Part shown: positions 10,456 to 25,111 of the stretch, in pieces | Layout: each line of letters opens with the position of its first letter | Numbering within the stretch: the stretch's first letter is position 1 | Notes under the pieces: model-generated | The model's input: the letters and a program-made list of their open reading frames with translations, nothing else | Told to the model about the DNA's origin: nothing | The model's database searches: none | Made by a program: the position numbers and the translations under genes | Assembly: GCA_021613535.1 (NCBI GenBank) | Contig: CP075496.1 | Coordinates: 5,022,001 to 5,086,000, forward strand | DNA: 64,000 nt | DNA from: Adineta vaga | Lineage: Eukaryota > Rotifera | Direction: 5' to 3'

Positions 10456-13400
10456 TTAATAGTCTGTCTTAAGCATTTGTCGTAGTTGATTTTTCACATT
10501 TTCATGTTGGATACACTAAAGAAAAAAACCGAATTCTCAGAAAATTTTATTTTCGTATGAAAACGAAGTGAATAGAATTTTTACTCATTTACTTACTATA
10601 TCTTCATTAGCAGCCATCTAGAATAAAAGAAAAAAACAAGCACGTAAAGCAAGAAGTTCGAACAAGAGTAAAGGGAAGATGAGCAAAGCAGAGACGAATC
10701 TATAGGAAACTTACGATAGAACATTTATTTATAGTAATAATAATAATCATGATTACACTATAGTTTGATGATATGTTTTCAAATATTAGTTTGTTAATAC
10801 ACACAAATATAACTTACTCGAAGATGCATATATAATCGACGACGACGTGATCGTGAAGTAGTTTCATCACGTAATAAATCACCTGTTGCTTCAGGAGGTT
10901 CAATATCAAGTTCGCGATATCCAAATTTTAGTACATGCCGTGGTAGTGGTCTAAAAGTATTTTCATGAAGAACAACAACGTTTCTTAAAATAAGAATACA
11001 CTCACAATCGAACACCTTGAACCGATGGTAGAATTTTCTTTTTATGCTCATCTCGATGTTGTTGGTGTAACGCTAGTAGATGATTTGGTGCTGTATAATC
11101 AAAAAAACTTGATGAATGTTCATCATCAAATGATGGTACCAATAGTTTTTGATGACTGGATTTAACAGATACATTTTCTGATGTTGATGTTTCCTCCTAA
11201 ATATGTAATGATAGATATTTGAGAACAATCACAATTTATATTAATTACTTGTTTAGCACCAATAATTGATGCAATTTGTTGCATCACAGGATCATTCCAT
11301 ATGACTGAAATCAATTCTGGTGGTACACGTGAACGAAGAAGTGGTTTAAATTTTGGATATGTTCGACCAATTTGTTGTATACAATGATGAGGATCTGATG
11401 TACCTTGAGATTTTAGTACTAGAAAAGACATATGAAATCGATAGACGTGTGCAAATCTGCGACTAGTAGAATATTTACATTCTTCAAGAACCATTGCATG
11501 AGTTACTTTACGATGTTCAGATGTATCTGTTATTGTCGGAGGTGGATGAGAGCTATTAGTAGGATCATGTCGAGATCTTCTATGTTCACGATCTGTTTTG
11601 AGTAAACTAGATAGGGCATCTTCCATATCGTTTACTTTTCGAAGATTAATACCTAAAAATATATTGTCTCATGTTAAAATTACTTCATCTAATTCATAGG
11701 AATTAAAACTGATCATAAAATTCAGTAGATATAACTACTAACCTTCTCTTAATGCTCTTGTTTGTGCATCGGATCTTATTCTTGCAATTTCAGATGCTGA
11801 TCGTCTGCGTGTATGAATAGATGGTAATTTAAGTGACGTCGAAGAACTTGTTTGTTGTGGATCTGTCAATGAATGAAGTTGTACTTGTGAAATTGTTAGT
11901 GGATTGTCAAAATTATCTAATGAAGTTGCATTCGATGAAAATGGTCCTGGAATTAATCTTTCATGTTTTCTATGAAGTTGTATACCACGAATCATAAGTG
12001 ATGACAATAACTGAACAAATTCCACCTCATGAAGATGACGTTTATTACGATTATAATCCGATAGATGCATAGTATTCGCTGTTGTTGTTGGAGGTGGTGG
12101 TGGTGGTTGATTACGAAAATTTCTATCAAGAGTAATATGTAATTGATCACCAAATATATCACCAAGTGTTATTTTATGAGGAACTAATACAGGACGTTTT
12201 GGTATCATACGATAATAACCATCACGACGTTTATGATCATCAATAATTGATTGAATAGGATCTGTTGTTTGCTCTGTATTGATTGGTAAATGAGAGTTGT
12301 TTTCTTCATCATTGTCTAAAAAAATGGAAGATAGTAAAACAAAGACGATGAAAGAAATACGTTACTAACTATTTTGTTTGCCATACGAATCCCACATATC
12401 TGTATTATTTGGTAAAAGTAAAAATCTAGCATAGAAACAATCGAATAGAAATAACAGAAATACTATTAAATTATGCATACCGTCTATCGGGTGATGAATC
12501 TGAACCGATGGTTTTAATTGGAATTCGATTATGTTGATCAGTTGAGCCAACTGATTGTTTTCGTGAACGAGACGAACGTACAGGTTGTGATAGATCTCTT
12601 CGACCACGTGGTACGTGTTGGGATGGTTTAGTTTTATCATGGATTTCAACACGAATTCCCGGTTCTATCGAAGGTTTTATTTTTGGTAATACGTTCAGCT
12701 GAGTATGTGAATCGTCATATGTATCTGGTGATGGAGAACGAGAACGAACGAATGTTATAATATCATCTATTTCAGTGATTTGCTCATTGTTCGGTGGTGG
12801 ATATTTAGAATCATCAATAAACACATTTGATCGTTCTTGCTCATCTTCATCTGTTGGAATATTTTTGTCTTGATCTTGATGCTCTTCTTCGTCCTCCTTA
12901 ACTTTTTCTTTTTCTTCTTCTTCTTGTTTTTCATCCACTGGTGTAAGTAGTTGTTCATCCTTTGTTGTCGATTTGGTTTCAATAGCTGTTGCATATCGTC
13001 GATTCTTTTCTTCCAAATAATTCTTTAGAGTAAAACCTTCTTCTGGTAATGTCTAGTAAATGAATCATTCATTACAGTCAAAAGAAAAAGAATTCTTCGG
13101 AAAATTCACCTGTAAATATGGAATATCATCAGCACAATCTTTTAAAACAGTATCCGATGTAATACCAGTTAATTTTTTTAATGTATCACAACATTCAGTA
13201 CGAACGAGAACCTATAAGATCAAAATCGATATCTATACACGAATAAAAATAAAACATACTCGAGAATCATTTACAAATGATTGAAGTAGTGCAATATCAA
13301 TCGCTTTTGTTTCTTGACCAAGTTCGCCTAATACCGACGCTGCTCGTAACCGATAATCAGCATCGACATGCGATAGAAGTGATATAATACCATCAGCTAC

Positions 13401-15734
13401 ACGAGTCAATTGTTCTTTCGAATAACCAATCACACTAAACGATCATCGATGTATTCAATTAAAATCTCATAACAATAGTTATTTACCGATGTAATTGAAC
13501 GAGATAGGTTGTTAATGTTTTGAACATTGTCTTACTAGCATTTGGTAATTTACTAAGAATTGCATCAGTAATTGAATCGAGCGTAATTGGAAGATCAGTA
13601 CGAGGAAACCAACGTTCTTCAGAGATCTTCTTTAATAAAGGATGAATATCATTTTCAGTTGTTGCTTCTTCTTCTTCTTCAGTAACTGAATCAATCGTAG
13701 GTTTTTTCTGTTTATTCTTTATTCTTTCAATAATAGTTTTCAAAGAAAATGTATCTTCATCTGCATTCTACAAAAGATACGAAGAACAGTTCTAAAACAT
13801 AGTTCTAATCGAAAAAGAACTTACGTGAACAATAAACATATTCTCAAAAACTAGATCAATATCTTCGGAATTATTTATGTCAGTAATAAATTTAATTGCA
13901 TTAACAGTTTCCTGTCGAAGTTGACTTTCCTAGAAAATTAAGGTTTTAGAAAAGAAAAACACTTTTATCGATCTCTTAACGTACTGATTCATGTTTCAAT
14001 GCAAACTCTAATAATCGAATGATTATATTTTTTCTTTCAATCATAAATTGAGCAATTGTACGAACTGTATAAACATCTAATGGATCATTTTCACTTTGAA
14101 TAAGATGATCCATTAAAATATCCAGTATTTGATCGACAAGTGCTGGTTCAATGCCATATGATCTAAATAGATTTTCAAATAAATGATCACAAAATATAGA
14201 ATTTTGCTACATACTTGAAGATTTCTACTGCATAATTACAAGCTGATTCATAAGAATTCTTTTGTTTTGCTTTCAATATATCCAGTAGATATAATAACAT
14301 TGACCGAGGATTATTATTAATATTACTATCAATTGGTTTCCACCATGATTCCTTTTTTAATCGTTTAAATACATCTGCGACAGATTCCTAAAGAAATATG
14401 AATATTTATTATACGATATATCTCATCGTTGAAAGTTTGCTATACATTCGATCGAGAAGTTGATGTGTCCGATATTGGTTTTAATTCTAAATATATAAAA
14501 AGATGAAATAAAGGTTTTTCTTGTATGGTAAATAATTGCTTCGTGGTTTTTGTGTTGGTGTTGACTTTGATGTCGTTCCAGCCACGACTACATCTGGATC
14601 ACCTAATTCTACCCATTCATCATCATCATTTTGCCAATTAACAGTTTTATTAGTTTTATTCTAAACAAAATAAGAAATTTCAATCAAGATACTTAATTTC
14701 ATTGAAAAAATTCAAGTTAGATGTGCAAACGAACAAAACAAACATTCTACAGTGTATGTTTTCTATTATAACGAACCTCTAAATTATCAAGTATATCCTA
14801 AAATAAAAGAGCAAAGATTAATATTCTTCTTTATATGCTTACAATTTTATTTAACAATTGAAAAATCGATGAATCAAAATTGTCTAAAACAGCATATCGT
14901 TTTCTTCGTTCATCTAATTCTGTTGTCGCTGTCTCTGGTGTTGCCGGTGGAATCTATTGATTATCGTGATCATTTTTTGTTATTGTTGTAAAACAGATTT
15001 CAAACTCGAAAAAAAAATTTTCTATGCCTAATTTTATTCTATACATACTAATCTTAAACGAAATATTTTCATATCAACAGGTTCAATATCTTTCATTTGA
15101 AACATTGAACGAATCGTAGAATTTGGAATGTAACCTAATAGAATAGGGATGAAAGATAAGAAAAATGAAGGTGAATGCCTTACCATCAGGTGCAATTGGA
15201 TATACTTTCTTTTGTTCTAATAGTTTTGTTCGTTCAGCTTGCGCTTTTTCATGTTCGAGTTGTTCGAAAAAACCCAACACATCTGTTTCTTCCATATCAG
15301 TTGGAGCTGAACAAGAAGAAATTTAACATAGAAAATGATTAACAATTAAATGATAAACCTTGTGGAGCATTATGTGTATCAAGTTGAACGGTAGGAGCTA
15401 TATCTGGTAAAGTTCTAAATAGAAAAATTGACATTTCTGTAGAAAAAGAAAACGTTTTCTTGTACCTCTTGCTACTCGTTTGTTTCTTTTTTGATTGTCG
15501 TATGTAGGGAGGAGAAGGAGTTTTTGGATGTATCATTTCTTTTTCTATCTCAGCTAATTTCATTTTCAATGAATCAAGGGAGGGGCCAAGAGTGTAAAGT
15601 TGAATATATTTTTCTGTTATTTGAAAAAGAAATATTTTCGTTGTTTTTTCTCGTTTGTTTTTAAATGTCTCATTGAAAACTCTACGTGCAAATTTGTCAA
15701 GTAGATGCAATTCAAATAAACGTGTGAAATAGAT
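10456..15734 (-). CDS. HEAT-repeat region protein, possibly C-terminal half of a WDR87/WDR97-like gene
   Basis: A chain of about 20 short exons reads in frame from about 15734 to the stop at 10456 (final residues KNQLRQMLKTDY). Visible parts in order: a helical start (LFELHLLDKFARRVFN); MEETDVLGFFEQLEHEKAQ; repeated helical pairs of HEAT/armadillo type (e.g. SLLSHVDADYRLRAASVLGE, then VRTECCDTLKKLTGI) at about 13100-14400; an acidic Lys/Glu-rich stretch near 12900; and a Ser/Arg-rich C-terminal half with a poly-Pro run. The first open block has no ATG before about 15565, so it looks like an internal exon rather than a gene start. The WD40 block ends just upstream on the same strand. I do not recognise an exact family. 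A scaffold role in cilia or sperm tails is guesswork from WDR87/97 resemblance. Confidence 0.5.
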
Positions 15735-15956
15735 CTCATTGTTTGTTATCGAAGAAACGATCGAAGAAGAAGAAGTAGAATGTGAAATTTAAAATTCTTC
15801 GAGAGGTAAATAAAAACGAGAGAAAGTACAAAAACATAAAGAAAAATTCATTTACAATTGACTAGAAAAAAATGACAACATACGGATATAATTAAATTGA
15901 CATCATATGTCAAATTAAGTTTTCATTTCCTTCTTTTTTTTGCTATGACAGAATTT

Positions 15957-18900
15957 TTATCGAGAAAGAACTTTCATTTTTAGAATAGGAATCTTTCTAT
16001 TTACAATAAGTAACAATTTAGAAACATACGGATCAAATTTTTTATTGAACTGAACCGGTAATTCAATTGGATCATCCTAAAAGACAAAAATATCATAAAT
16101 ATATCAAATAATTCCTTCTCACCATCATTTCGTTTTTCTGTAATGTTTAATTAAAAAGTTACTTAAAAAAGAAGAATTTTATTCGTTGTTCTTATCTATT
16201 CTCTCGTTTTCTTCTATTCAATTTGGCATCATAAAGTAAACTGTTCGACAGACAATAAAGAAATAGTCTTTTGTTCTTTTTCTTTCTTATTTCAAATCGA
16301 TATTTCATTTTCATTAATGAATGATAACAATCTTCACGAAGAAGAACAAATAATTGTTTTCTCTACACACAACTTACTTTAATGGTTTTTTTCGTTAAAT
16401 CAAATAGAATATTTTCAGGTGCAAAATCACTAATCATTAAAAAACTAAAAAAAACAACAACAACAAAACATTTAATGATCTAATTAATAAGTTTGTCTTA
16501 CTATAATCTTCTATTTGCTATTAATAAAATATCTCCTCGATCATTAAGATTTGCAATTGACATTAGAGGAATATCACATTTTAATTTTCTTATAGCTTCA
16601 TTATTTCTTGTCCATAACTAAAAGGCAAAACATTCGATCATTGAAATTTTCTTCAAAAGATTCTCACCATAATTTCATTAGTATTATTCAATGTGGTAAA
16701 TAAACCTATTGTTTCACAACCAGTCAATGCTTTAATTGGTGAATGTTCATGTAGAATATCTTTAGGTGAAATTTCATCTAGACCATTGATTGTTATTGCA
16801 TACATTCGAATGTAACCACGATAAGCACATGCAATAGCTATACGATATTCAGCCATAGCAGCACCGATACATGGAGCATCAAGATGAATCTATATTTGGT
16901 AAGAATGAGTTTTAAAAGTCTTAGGTTTTGTTTTTATATAAATTTACTGCAATGCCTAATTCACGTAGAAATATTTCATGACCACTGATTGATAGACGAT
17001 AAAATTTCGCAATAAAATCATTTCCTATTGCTAATAAATATCTTGCACCTCCTAGTTCAATGACAAACAAAAACAAATCGTTCGATATTCAAGAAATATA
17101 AATCACTTCGAGTTGTATATGTTTCATAAGCTTGAAAGATTTCTAATGTATCAACCGTTGCTGTATCTTTCAAAATTTGATAATTACTATGTAATGCTTC
17201 TGGTGTGTCGGATAATAATGCATATTTAAGTCCATGATCACCAGGAACAAGATACAACTAGAATGAAACAATCTGTCAGTGGATTGTAAACAAACATCTT
17301 TTTTCAGGTACTTTTCCATTAGTTGTTCCAACAAAGACAACACCGAATGCTCGTCGTTTTTTTGTATGTTCAGGAAGAAGTGAAAACTAGATTCGAAAGA
17401 TTATATATATACATATTCATTCTATGTTCAACATACATACCCACATAACACAACAAAGTTTAGTAAAAAAACAATCATTATTTACTTCAAATATATTCAA
17501 TAGATAACATGGTTGACTTGAGCAATTGTAACTACATACTTCAATATAAATTATATAATATTTTTAGTTCAGAAAAAAAGAACAAATCATCTTTAAGTTT
17601 TTACTTGTTTTATTCGTTGATATGTAAAGAATTTCTCCAGCTGAATCATAGACAAAATCATTCACAACGATTCTCTAAATAAAGAAAAAAATTGATAAAC
17701 TATTTGATACATTAAACATTTCTTTACACTAGGAGATAATGGAATAATATTAATAATCTGTGATGAACGTGGATTATAAACTGTAAAAAGATTTTGTGTA
17801 CTTCGTGTAACAATACGCGATGGAATACTTCCAACTGGAAATGTTACATGTAAATGCTCAATCGGTTGCAATGCACCAGAGAATGATCGAATTGGCTGGA
17901 AAACAAAATCGAATAAAATTCTCAATTAAAATAAAACGAATCCAATACATACTAAAGTATAAGTCAATAATTGTAAATCATTTTTAAATTTCACAAGTAA
18001 ATCTTCTCCACGTACGAACATAATTCGTTCGATTGATTCCATAAAATGATGTTCACCAAGCTATAAAATCAAACATCTTCTTTTGCAATAAACAATTTCT
18101 ATCGTTAGTTTACTTTCACTAATGATTCAAGTGAATAAAAACAAATACTTCCATCATCAGCACCTGTTACAATAACTCCATCAGTGGTAATCAATAAACC
18201 TAAGAATACTATCTTGATCGTTAACTATTCAATCGAAAGATCCTTTACCAATCATTGCCGTTCGATGAACTTGTAATTGATATCGGACAGGTATTGATTC
18301 ACTTCCAATTTCAAAAATCTTTCGAAACAAAAAGAAGAGATTCTTCGAATATGTATCTATGATTAATTACTTTCATGATACCATCAGCAAATCCCATAAT
18401 GATTGAATATCCATAAATATTTGCACTGATAACAAAGAAAATATATTGATTTTTCATTTCTTTTTCGAAAAAATTTACCATGTAACTGGTGCACCATGAG
18501 CAGAAAGAACACTGACTGACTCTCGATTTAACTAAACAAACACAAAACGAATATCAATGCATTGTCTCAAATACGAAACAAAATAATCTTCAATACGAAC
18601 TAATGTGTCAAATATTAAACATCCTTTATGTGCAACAATAAATAATTTATGACTAATTGGATCAAGTTTCATATCAATGATATTCTGTTGTCGATTAATA
18701 AATACAGATTTTAATTTATCACCCAGTCGTAAATCATAGCCACCCTAAACGAAAACGAATCTAGTCGAAATCTTCATAAAATAGAAGAGAAAAATAAGAA
18801 TATTACTGATTCTCGAATAAGATACCAACGAACAAAAAGACCATTATCACCTCCGACATAGATGACATCACGTGAACGTGTTGTTCGATCATAAATCAAT

Positions 18901-20044
18901 CTATAATTTGATCGTTGGAAAAACAAATGATTTGATTTTTATTGATTTTTACCTTCGAGCTGTACCAGGACAACCAATTGATGTTAAATATTTCAAAATA
19001 CCATTTTTATTCGATAGTAAATAAATTCGATTATTTGAGTAACCAACAATAAGCTAGAAGAACATATATTATCTTCCTTAAACTTCTATGTTGATAATAC
19101 ATACTTCAAGTTTAGAAATATATTTTAATAATTGAAATGATGGAAATTGAAAATCGTATCTAAAGAAAATCTGAAGATCAATATGAAAATTAAATCAACT
19201 TTTCATTTACTTCAAACATCGTCGAATGACACCAGTAGTTAACGATGTAAAATACACGAAAACTGCTGAACGTGGATCTTTTGGATCGTCATAAAATAAA
19301 GAAGTAATAATAACATCCTCTACATTTCTTGAATTATCATCATCATCATCATTTGAACGATAATATGTAAATGCTTGAAGATGAGTATCAAAATGAAATT
19401 TTGTTAATGACTATATTTTATATACAGAATGAGGGAGAATAATTCAATACCTAAAGACATACTCGACTTGAAAACAATGGAAATTGAGGAATTCGTGAAG
19501 TTAATGGAGATCGTGAAGATTCTTCCGAAGTTTTATATGTATATTGTAATTGATTTATAATTCGTGTTTTTGCTGCTGACCAGGAAAGTAATTTTGGTTG
19601 ATGTAACATAATTGAAATGAATCCGTTGCTTTGACAATACAAAATATGTTTGTAACGTTCGGGAGTCGAATCAAACTAGAAGAAATCTGCAAGTTTATAT
19701 ATGTGTACTCAAGATAAGAATAGCTTTTAGTTTGACATTAAGATTTCGTTCTCTCTCTCTCTCTTCCTCATTATTGACAAACTGTTCGCTAATATAAAAA
19801 ATGAAGGTCGTCATAGTAAGAAAATAAAAAACATATACAGCAAATTGATAGGATACTTTGCTTTCTTTTAACTGTAGTTATCATAAATCCTTTATATTTC
19901 AGGGTTAAGGAACTTATCAAAAGAATTTGAATGACACTTCGGATAAAAGTGTTTGTTTTGATTGTCAATACATCGATCAAATTTGGGTGAAAAATGAAGG
20001 AGAAGAACTTGTACTTTTTGAAAACTTGACCACAGATCTATCAT
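15957..20044 (-). CDS. WD40 beta-propeller protein, WDR87/WDR97-like
   Basis: The proposed start is ATG at 20044 (MIDLWSSFQK), followed by a 339-bp intron and exon 2 from 19675. About 20 further exons then read in frame, with blade-like units such as ILYCQSNGFISIMLHQPKLL, LIVGYSNNRIYLLSNKNG, DVIYVGGDNGLFVRWYL, GVIVTGADDGSICFYSL, and ALTGCETIGLFTTLNN followed by IMLWTRNN. Blades are divergent: few have a clean GH...WD dipeptide. The closing units (LMSIANLNDRGDILLIANRR) resemble the propeller end of WDR87/WDR97 proteins, which are cilium- or testis-associated. If the last exon is not spliced, it ends at a stop at 15957-15959 (LKMKVLSR). If a donor within it is used (e.g. GTATG after FNKKFDP), the frame may continue into the HEAT block below 15734. 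Divergent from WASHC5. Confidence 0.55.
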
Positions 20045-20331
20045 TTTGATATGTATAAACATGCGTTACTCAGCGACATCTGTCGGGATTATTGATCGGT
20101 AAATTTATCAAATCGTATGTTCACTCTCATTTTATTTAACAGCTTTGACAGATAAAACTAGAAAACAGAAGATTCGTCTTTCTTTTGCGAAAGACAATCG
20201 TTAAAATAAACAATTTGCTAAATTAGTTGCAACGTTTTCTTATTTACGTTTCGTTTTGTTTTTATTTTACTGATAAGAACTTTTCATTGACTTATCTCTC
20301 GTTTCATTTTCTCATTTTTTTAGGTATACAA
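20045..20331. promoter_or_regulatory. Short bidirectional promoter region
   Basis: Only 287 bp separate the divergent starts of the WD40 gene and WASHC5. The last part is pyrimidine-rich and ends in TTTTTTTAG at 20315-20323, nine bases before the WASHC5 ATG, like a 3' splice acceptor. Both promoters should be in this interval unless 5' exons lie elsewhere. Confidence 0.4.
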
Positions 20332-23300
20332 ATGAGTGATTTTCTAGCAGCAAATAATCCCTGTGGTCAAAATCTTCTTCAACTTGTTGCAACTGGCAAT
20401 GCGATCATTGCTGAACTTCTTCGTCTAGCAGATTTTGTTCCACCAGTATTTAAAATTGCAAATATTCGTGAAGCTGGAAAATATGCAGATATTATCTACG
20501 ATTTTTCATATTTTTCCAAACAAGAATATTACGATGATTTGATTAATGGTCGAGCAGTAAGAATGCAAATGTTTGTTTCGAGTTCATGAATGTATTTGAT
20601 TGTTATAGGATCTTCAAGATCTTGATGATGAATTTCGAGAAAATAATTTAACATTATTAACACGATTTTACCAAGCATTTGAAAGTGTACATAAATATGG
20701 AATTGAATTCAATCGGTAACAAATAATTAATAAATCGAAAAATTCTATTCGATTTTATTTAAATAGATATATTGAAGATTTAACAAATGGAACGTATTTA
20801 CAGCAAACAGTAGAGAATGTTATTGGAAATGAAGCTGGAAAACAGTTAATGGTAAACAAATAATGAGATAACATGTGTATTTCAAAAATCAAAATCATTT
20901 CATGTATTTCTCTTCTAGGCTGAAGCTGTATATTTGTTTGGTGTAATGTTAATCATTTTGGATTTAAAATATGATGCTGCTGCTCGTGAACGTATGATTG
21001 TTTCGTACTTTCGTTACAGGTAAAAGTGTTTTACTCACCTTCTCTTATTAATAATTATGAATGAATATTTTAGTGGTAAACGCAATTCATTGGATAGTAA
21101 CATTGATGAAGTTGGAAAATTATTAGCACGTAATGATGGTTTTTCTCTGCAACCGTACAAACGTCCATCAGGCTATCCAGAAAACTATTTCAGGTAAAGA
21201 AAAAGTTCATTTTCATTGAGTTATACAACAATTTAAAACTCGGTTCTTTTTTGTCAACAGACGGATTGGTTTTCGTGAAGATGTTATCGGTATGATTATT
21301 GGTCGTTTACGTTCCGATGATATTTACAATCAAAAGAAAGCTTACACAGAACTCGAACATCAAACAGCAGCATATGCAACACAAGCATCAATGTTATATG
21401 TATTATTATATTTTTATCCGGATGTTTTACATAATAAACCAGCAGTAATGCGTGAAATTGTCGATAAACATTTTGCTGATAATTGGGTTATTAATTTATA
21501 CATGGGTTTAACAGTGAATCTAATCGATGCATGGGAACCTTATAAAGCAGCAAAAGCAGCATTAAATAATACACTTGATATACAAGCAGTTAAAAGTCGA
21601 GTAAGTTTGTATTTTTAGGCCAATTGATAAATAATATATGATTGTCTTAAGTGTCAAATGATTCATGAAAAAATTGCTAAATTAAATAAACAAGTTGAAC
21701 AATATTTAATCGAAGGTGTTTTGATCGAAGAATATGTTTTAAAAAATATCTCGAATTTATTGAAATTCATGAAAGAATGTAATATATGTTTACGATGGAT
21801 TATATTACATACTAGTGAATTACCAATTGGTGCTGAAAACAATAAACGATGTAAACAAATGTTACAACTTGTCATCACAGAATCCCAATATAGTCCATCG
21901 GCAGTATTTAAATTACTGTTAAATACAGCACAATTTGAATTTAATTTAAAAGAAGTTTGTTTCATTGATCATATCATTTAATTTATAACCTGGTTTTTTT
22001 TCTTCTTATCAATAGATTGTTAGTTTATTACTAGCAGAAAAATTCGATCGATGGACAGCAAATCGTAAAGAAGCTGTTGAACGTCTTATTGAATTAGCTG
22101 ATGTCTTTTCTGGTACAATGCCATTGACACGTGTAGAAAAGAATGGTACAAATTAAAAATTGATTACTTTTTCCTTAATATTAATTTCGTTTTGTTTTTA
22201 TTTTTTATTGAATGAATAGATAATCTTCAAGCATGGTTTCGTACAATGGCGAAACGTATTGAATCGTTAGATTTTGATGACTGGACAAGTGCTGGACGTC
22301 AAACAAATCAAATTATGACTGCATTAGATGAAGTTCAACAATTTCATGAACTCGATACGAATATGCAAGTGAAACAATTTCTCAATGATAATAAACGTTT
22401 ATTGAGTACAATGATTTTATTAAATAATGTTCAAGAATCTACAATAAGTATTATGGATATTGTTGCTGATTTGTCCTATGCATGGATTATTATTGATAGG
22501 TAACAAATCAAAGAGACATACGAGCTTTTCATTATAATGAAAAAAGAATGATTTGTATTCTTATTTAGTTTTACTGGTGTGATGCAAGAAGGAATTAAAC
22601 GTAGTCCATCCTTGGTAACAAAGCTACGTGCAACATTTTTAAAAGTAGGATTTTTATCGAAATTGTTTTTTTGGAAAAATTCTTTCAATTTTAGCTTTCA
22701 TCAGCTCTTGATCTACCATTAGTACGAATCAATCAAGTCGGTAGTAATGATCTAATGATTGTCAGTCATTATTATTCTGGTGAACTCGTTGCTTATGTTC
22801 GTAAAGTTTTACAAGTAAGTTACCAAGAAAATTTTCCGTCTTATTTTTTTCTTCATTTCTTTCAAATCCTATCATAGATTATTCCCGAAACAATGTTTAC
22901 AATGTTAGCTAGTATTGTTCAATTACAAACGAATACCTTACGTGAATTACCATTACGGGCTGAAAAAGATAAATTAAGAGACTATGCACAACTTGATGAA
23001 CGTTATCAAGTAGCAAAATTAACTCATGACATTTCGATATTTACCGAAAGTATGTTAATGATGAAGACAACTTTAGTGGGAATTATTAAAGTAAACGAAA
23101 AAGGATTTGATTGAATTGTTGATGGTAATTGTGTCTATTTTTAGCTTGATCCAAAACGTGTACTTGAAGATGGTATTCGAAAAGAATTAGTTAAACAAGT
23201 AGCAACTGCTTTACATAATGGTTTGACGTTTAATCCTCGTGCTAAAGTTTGTTTAATGATTGAATTTGATGAGAAGGACAAAGTTGATATATTACGTTCT

Positions 23301-24967
23301 AGAATAGTGAATTGATCCCGAAATTAGATGCACTTGGAAATCAAATGGATGGTTTTCGTCGTTCATTTGAATATGTTCAAGATTATGTTGGAGTATATGG
23401 ATTAAAAATTTGGCAAGAAGAAGTATCAAGAATAATAAATTATAATGTCGAACAAGAATCGAATAGTTTTCTCAAACAAAAAGTAATTGAATAACCACAA
23501 ACACACTGATTTCATTCTTTTGTTTCGTATTAGATTTATGATTTTCAATCCGCATTTCAATCTCGTCATATACCGATTCCATGTATTCCACCATTAGGAG
23601 ATGGTTCAAATAATTTCATGGGTCGACTTGTTCGAGAAATTCTTCGAGTTACTGATCCACGTTTAACATTCTATGGTGAACAACGTAATACATGGTATGA
23701 TCTACGAACAAAACAAACAGTTGTTGATATATTACTTTTTCGAAAATTACATCGATCTGTTGGTTCATTTGGTTTGAGTGGACTTGATCGTTTATTATCA
23801 TTTATGATTGTTAAAGAATTACAATTATTAACAGCAGATATTCAAAACATTTTTGTACGCAAAGATTCAAGTGATATGTTAGATTCATTTATGAGACAAT
23901 TAACACCGATTGATAGTATTGTCGGTAAGTGGAAATAAAATGTGACGAAACGATTGAATAGAGAGAGAATCTTGTGTTTGTTTTAGCTCAACCCAGTAGA
24001 GTTTATTCAAATTCTGTTGCGAAAGGAGCAAGTACATGGACAATATTGAGTGGTTTTCTAATGAAAGTTGGACAAATGCAATTATTACGTCAACAAATAG
24101 CTCATGAATTAACAGCGTCAGCAAAATATGATTCAAAATATCTTTTTTATGCATTAAAAACTTTCAATGAGTAAGTTATTTTAGAATAAAGATACTTGTT
24201 TCCAACTTAATAATCTATTGCAAAGAGATAAAAATGAAACTTTTGTTTAATTTCGTTCATTGAAAAAATCGGCTTCTTTTTCTCTTTCAGTACACTTCTA
24301 CAAGATGTTCAACAAATTTATACGAATACAAATAGTCAACAAAATGAATATCCTGAAGCTTTAAATGAATTATTATATGAATTAGGTCCTCTATTAGAAT
24401 CCGTTGGTATGAATGATGTTCTTCAACGTGTTTATGTTTCTGCTCAAAATCATTTCTTATTAATTCCATTACTTGTTCTCTATACAATTAGTCAAGTACC
24501 ACGTATTGTTACATTAAAATATCTTAGAAATCAAATGCAAACATCCGGTAGTAGTTCATCAAGTAGTGGCAAACGTGATATGGATTGTTCAGCCTTTGTT
24601 ATTGGAATTTATACATTAACTAAACAATATCATTCAGATTTAATTGATGATTATTTAACATGTCTTTGTCAATTTATTAAATCACATGTTGAACAAGCTG
24701 GCAGGTAAAGATATATTTTTTGGATATTGTCGAGAAAAAAAACTGATCAATATTGATGATATTTTAGTCAAAAATTAACTGAATTTCCAATTGAAGCAGT
24801 TAATATGCTAGATTTTCTGACCATGTTTATTCATTATGGTGATTTACCAATAAAAGTAAGATATTTTATTTTCGAAAGTAAACCCTTTTTTTTATTGAAT
24901 ATTACGTTCATAGGTACTCGAACAACGTCTACCCGCTTATATATGTGATGAATTTCGTACGATTTAA
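20332..24967 (+). CDS. WASHC5: WASH complex subunit 5 (strumpellin)
   Basis: Nineteen exons join to 1170 aa, close to the 1159 aa of human strumpellin. Exons: 20332-20556, 20609-20715, 20767-20851, 20919-21019, 21074-21193, 21261-21600, 21652-21954, 22016-22145, 22220-22499, 22569-22644, 22695-22814, 22878-23090, 23145-23246, 23303-23482, 23534-23924, 23987-24170, 24291-24704, 24768-24855, 24914-24967. Similarity is seen from end to end: [88 protein letters not shown]-like [20 protein letters not shown], and the final CDEFRTI. Strumpellin is the all-helical scaffold of the WASH complex, which activates Arp2/3 on endosomes. The ATG at 20332 matches the family start and follows an acceptor. Confidence 0.97.
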
Positions 24968-25111
24968 ATCTTTTTCTTTAGTCAAATCAATTTCTTGTGT
25001 GTACGTGTGTGTATTTTTATATATTTGATTAAGCAGAACACAAATATAATCTAACGAAATCAAAAGAAACAAAAACTAATGTTGATGAAAAATGTCTCGA
25101 TATATTTTCTG

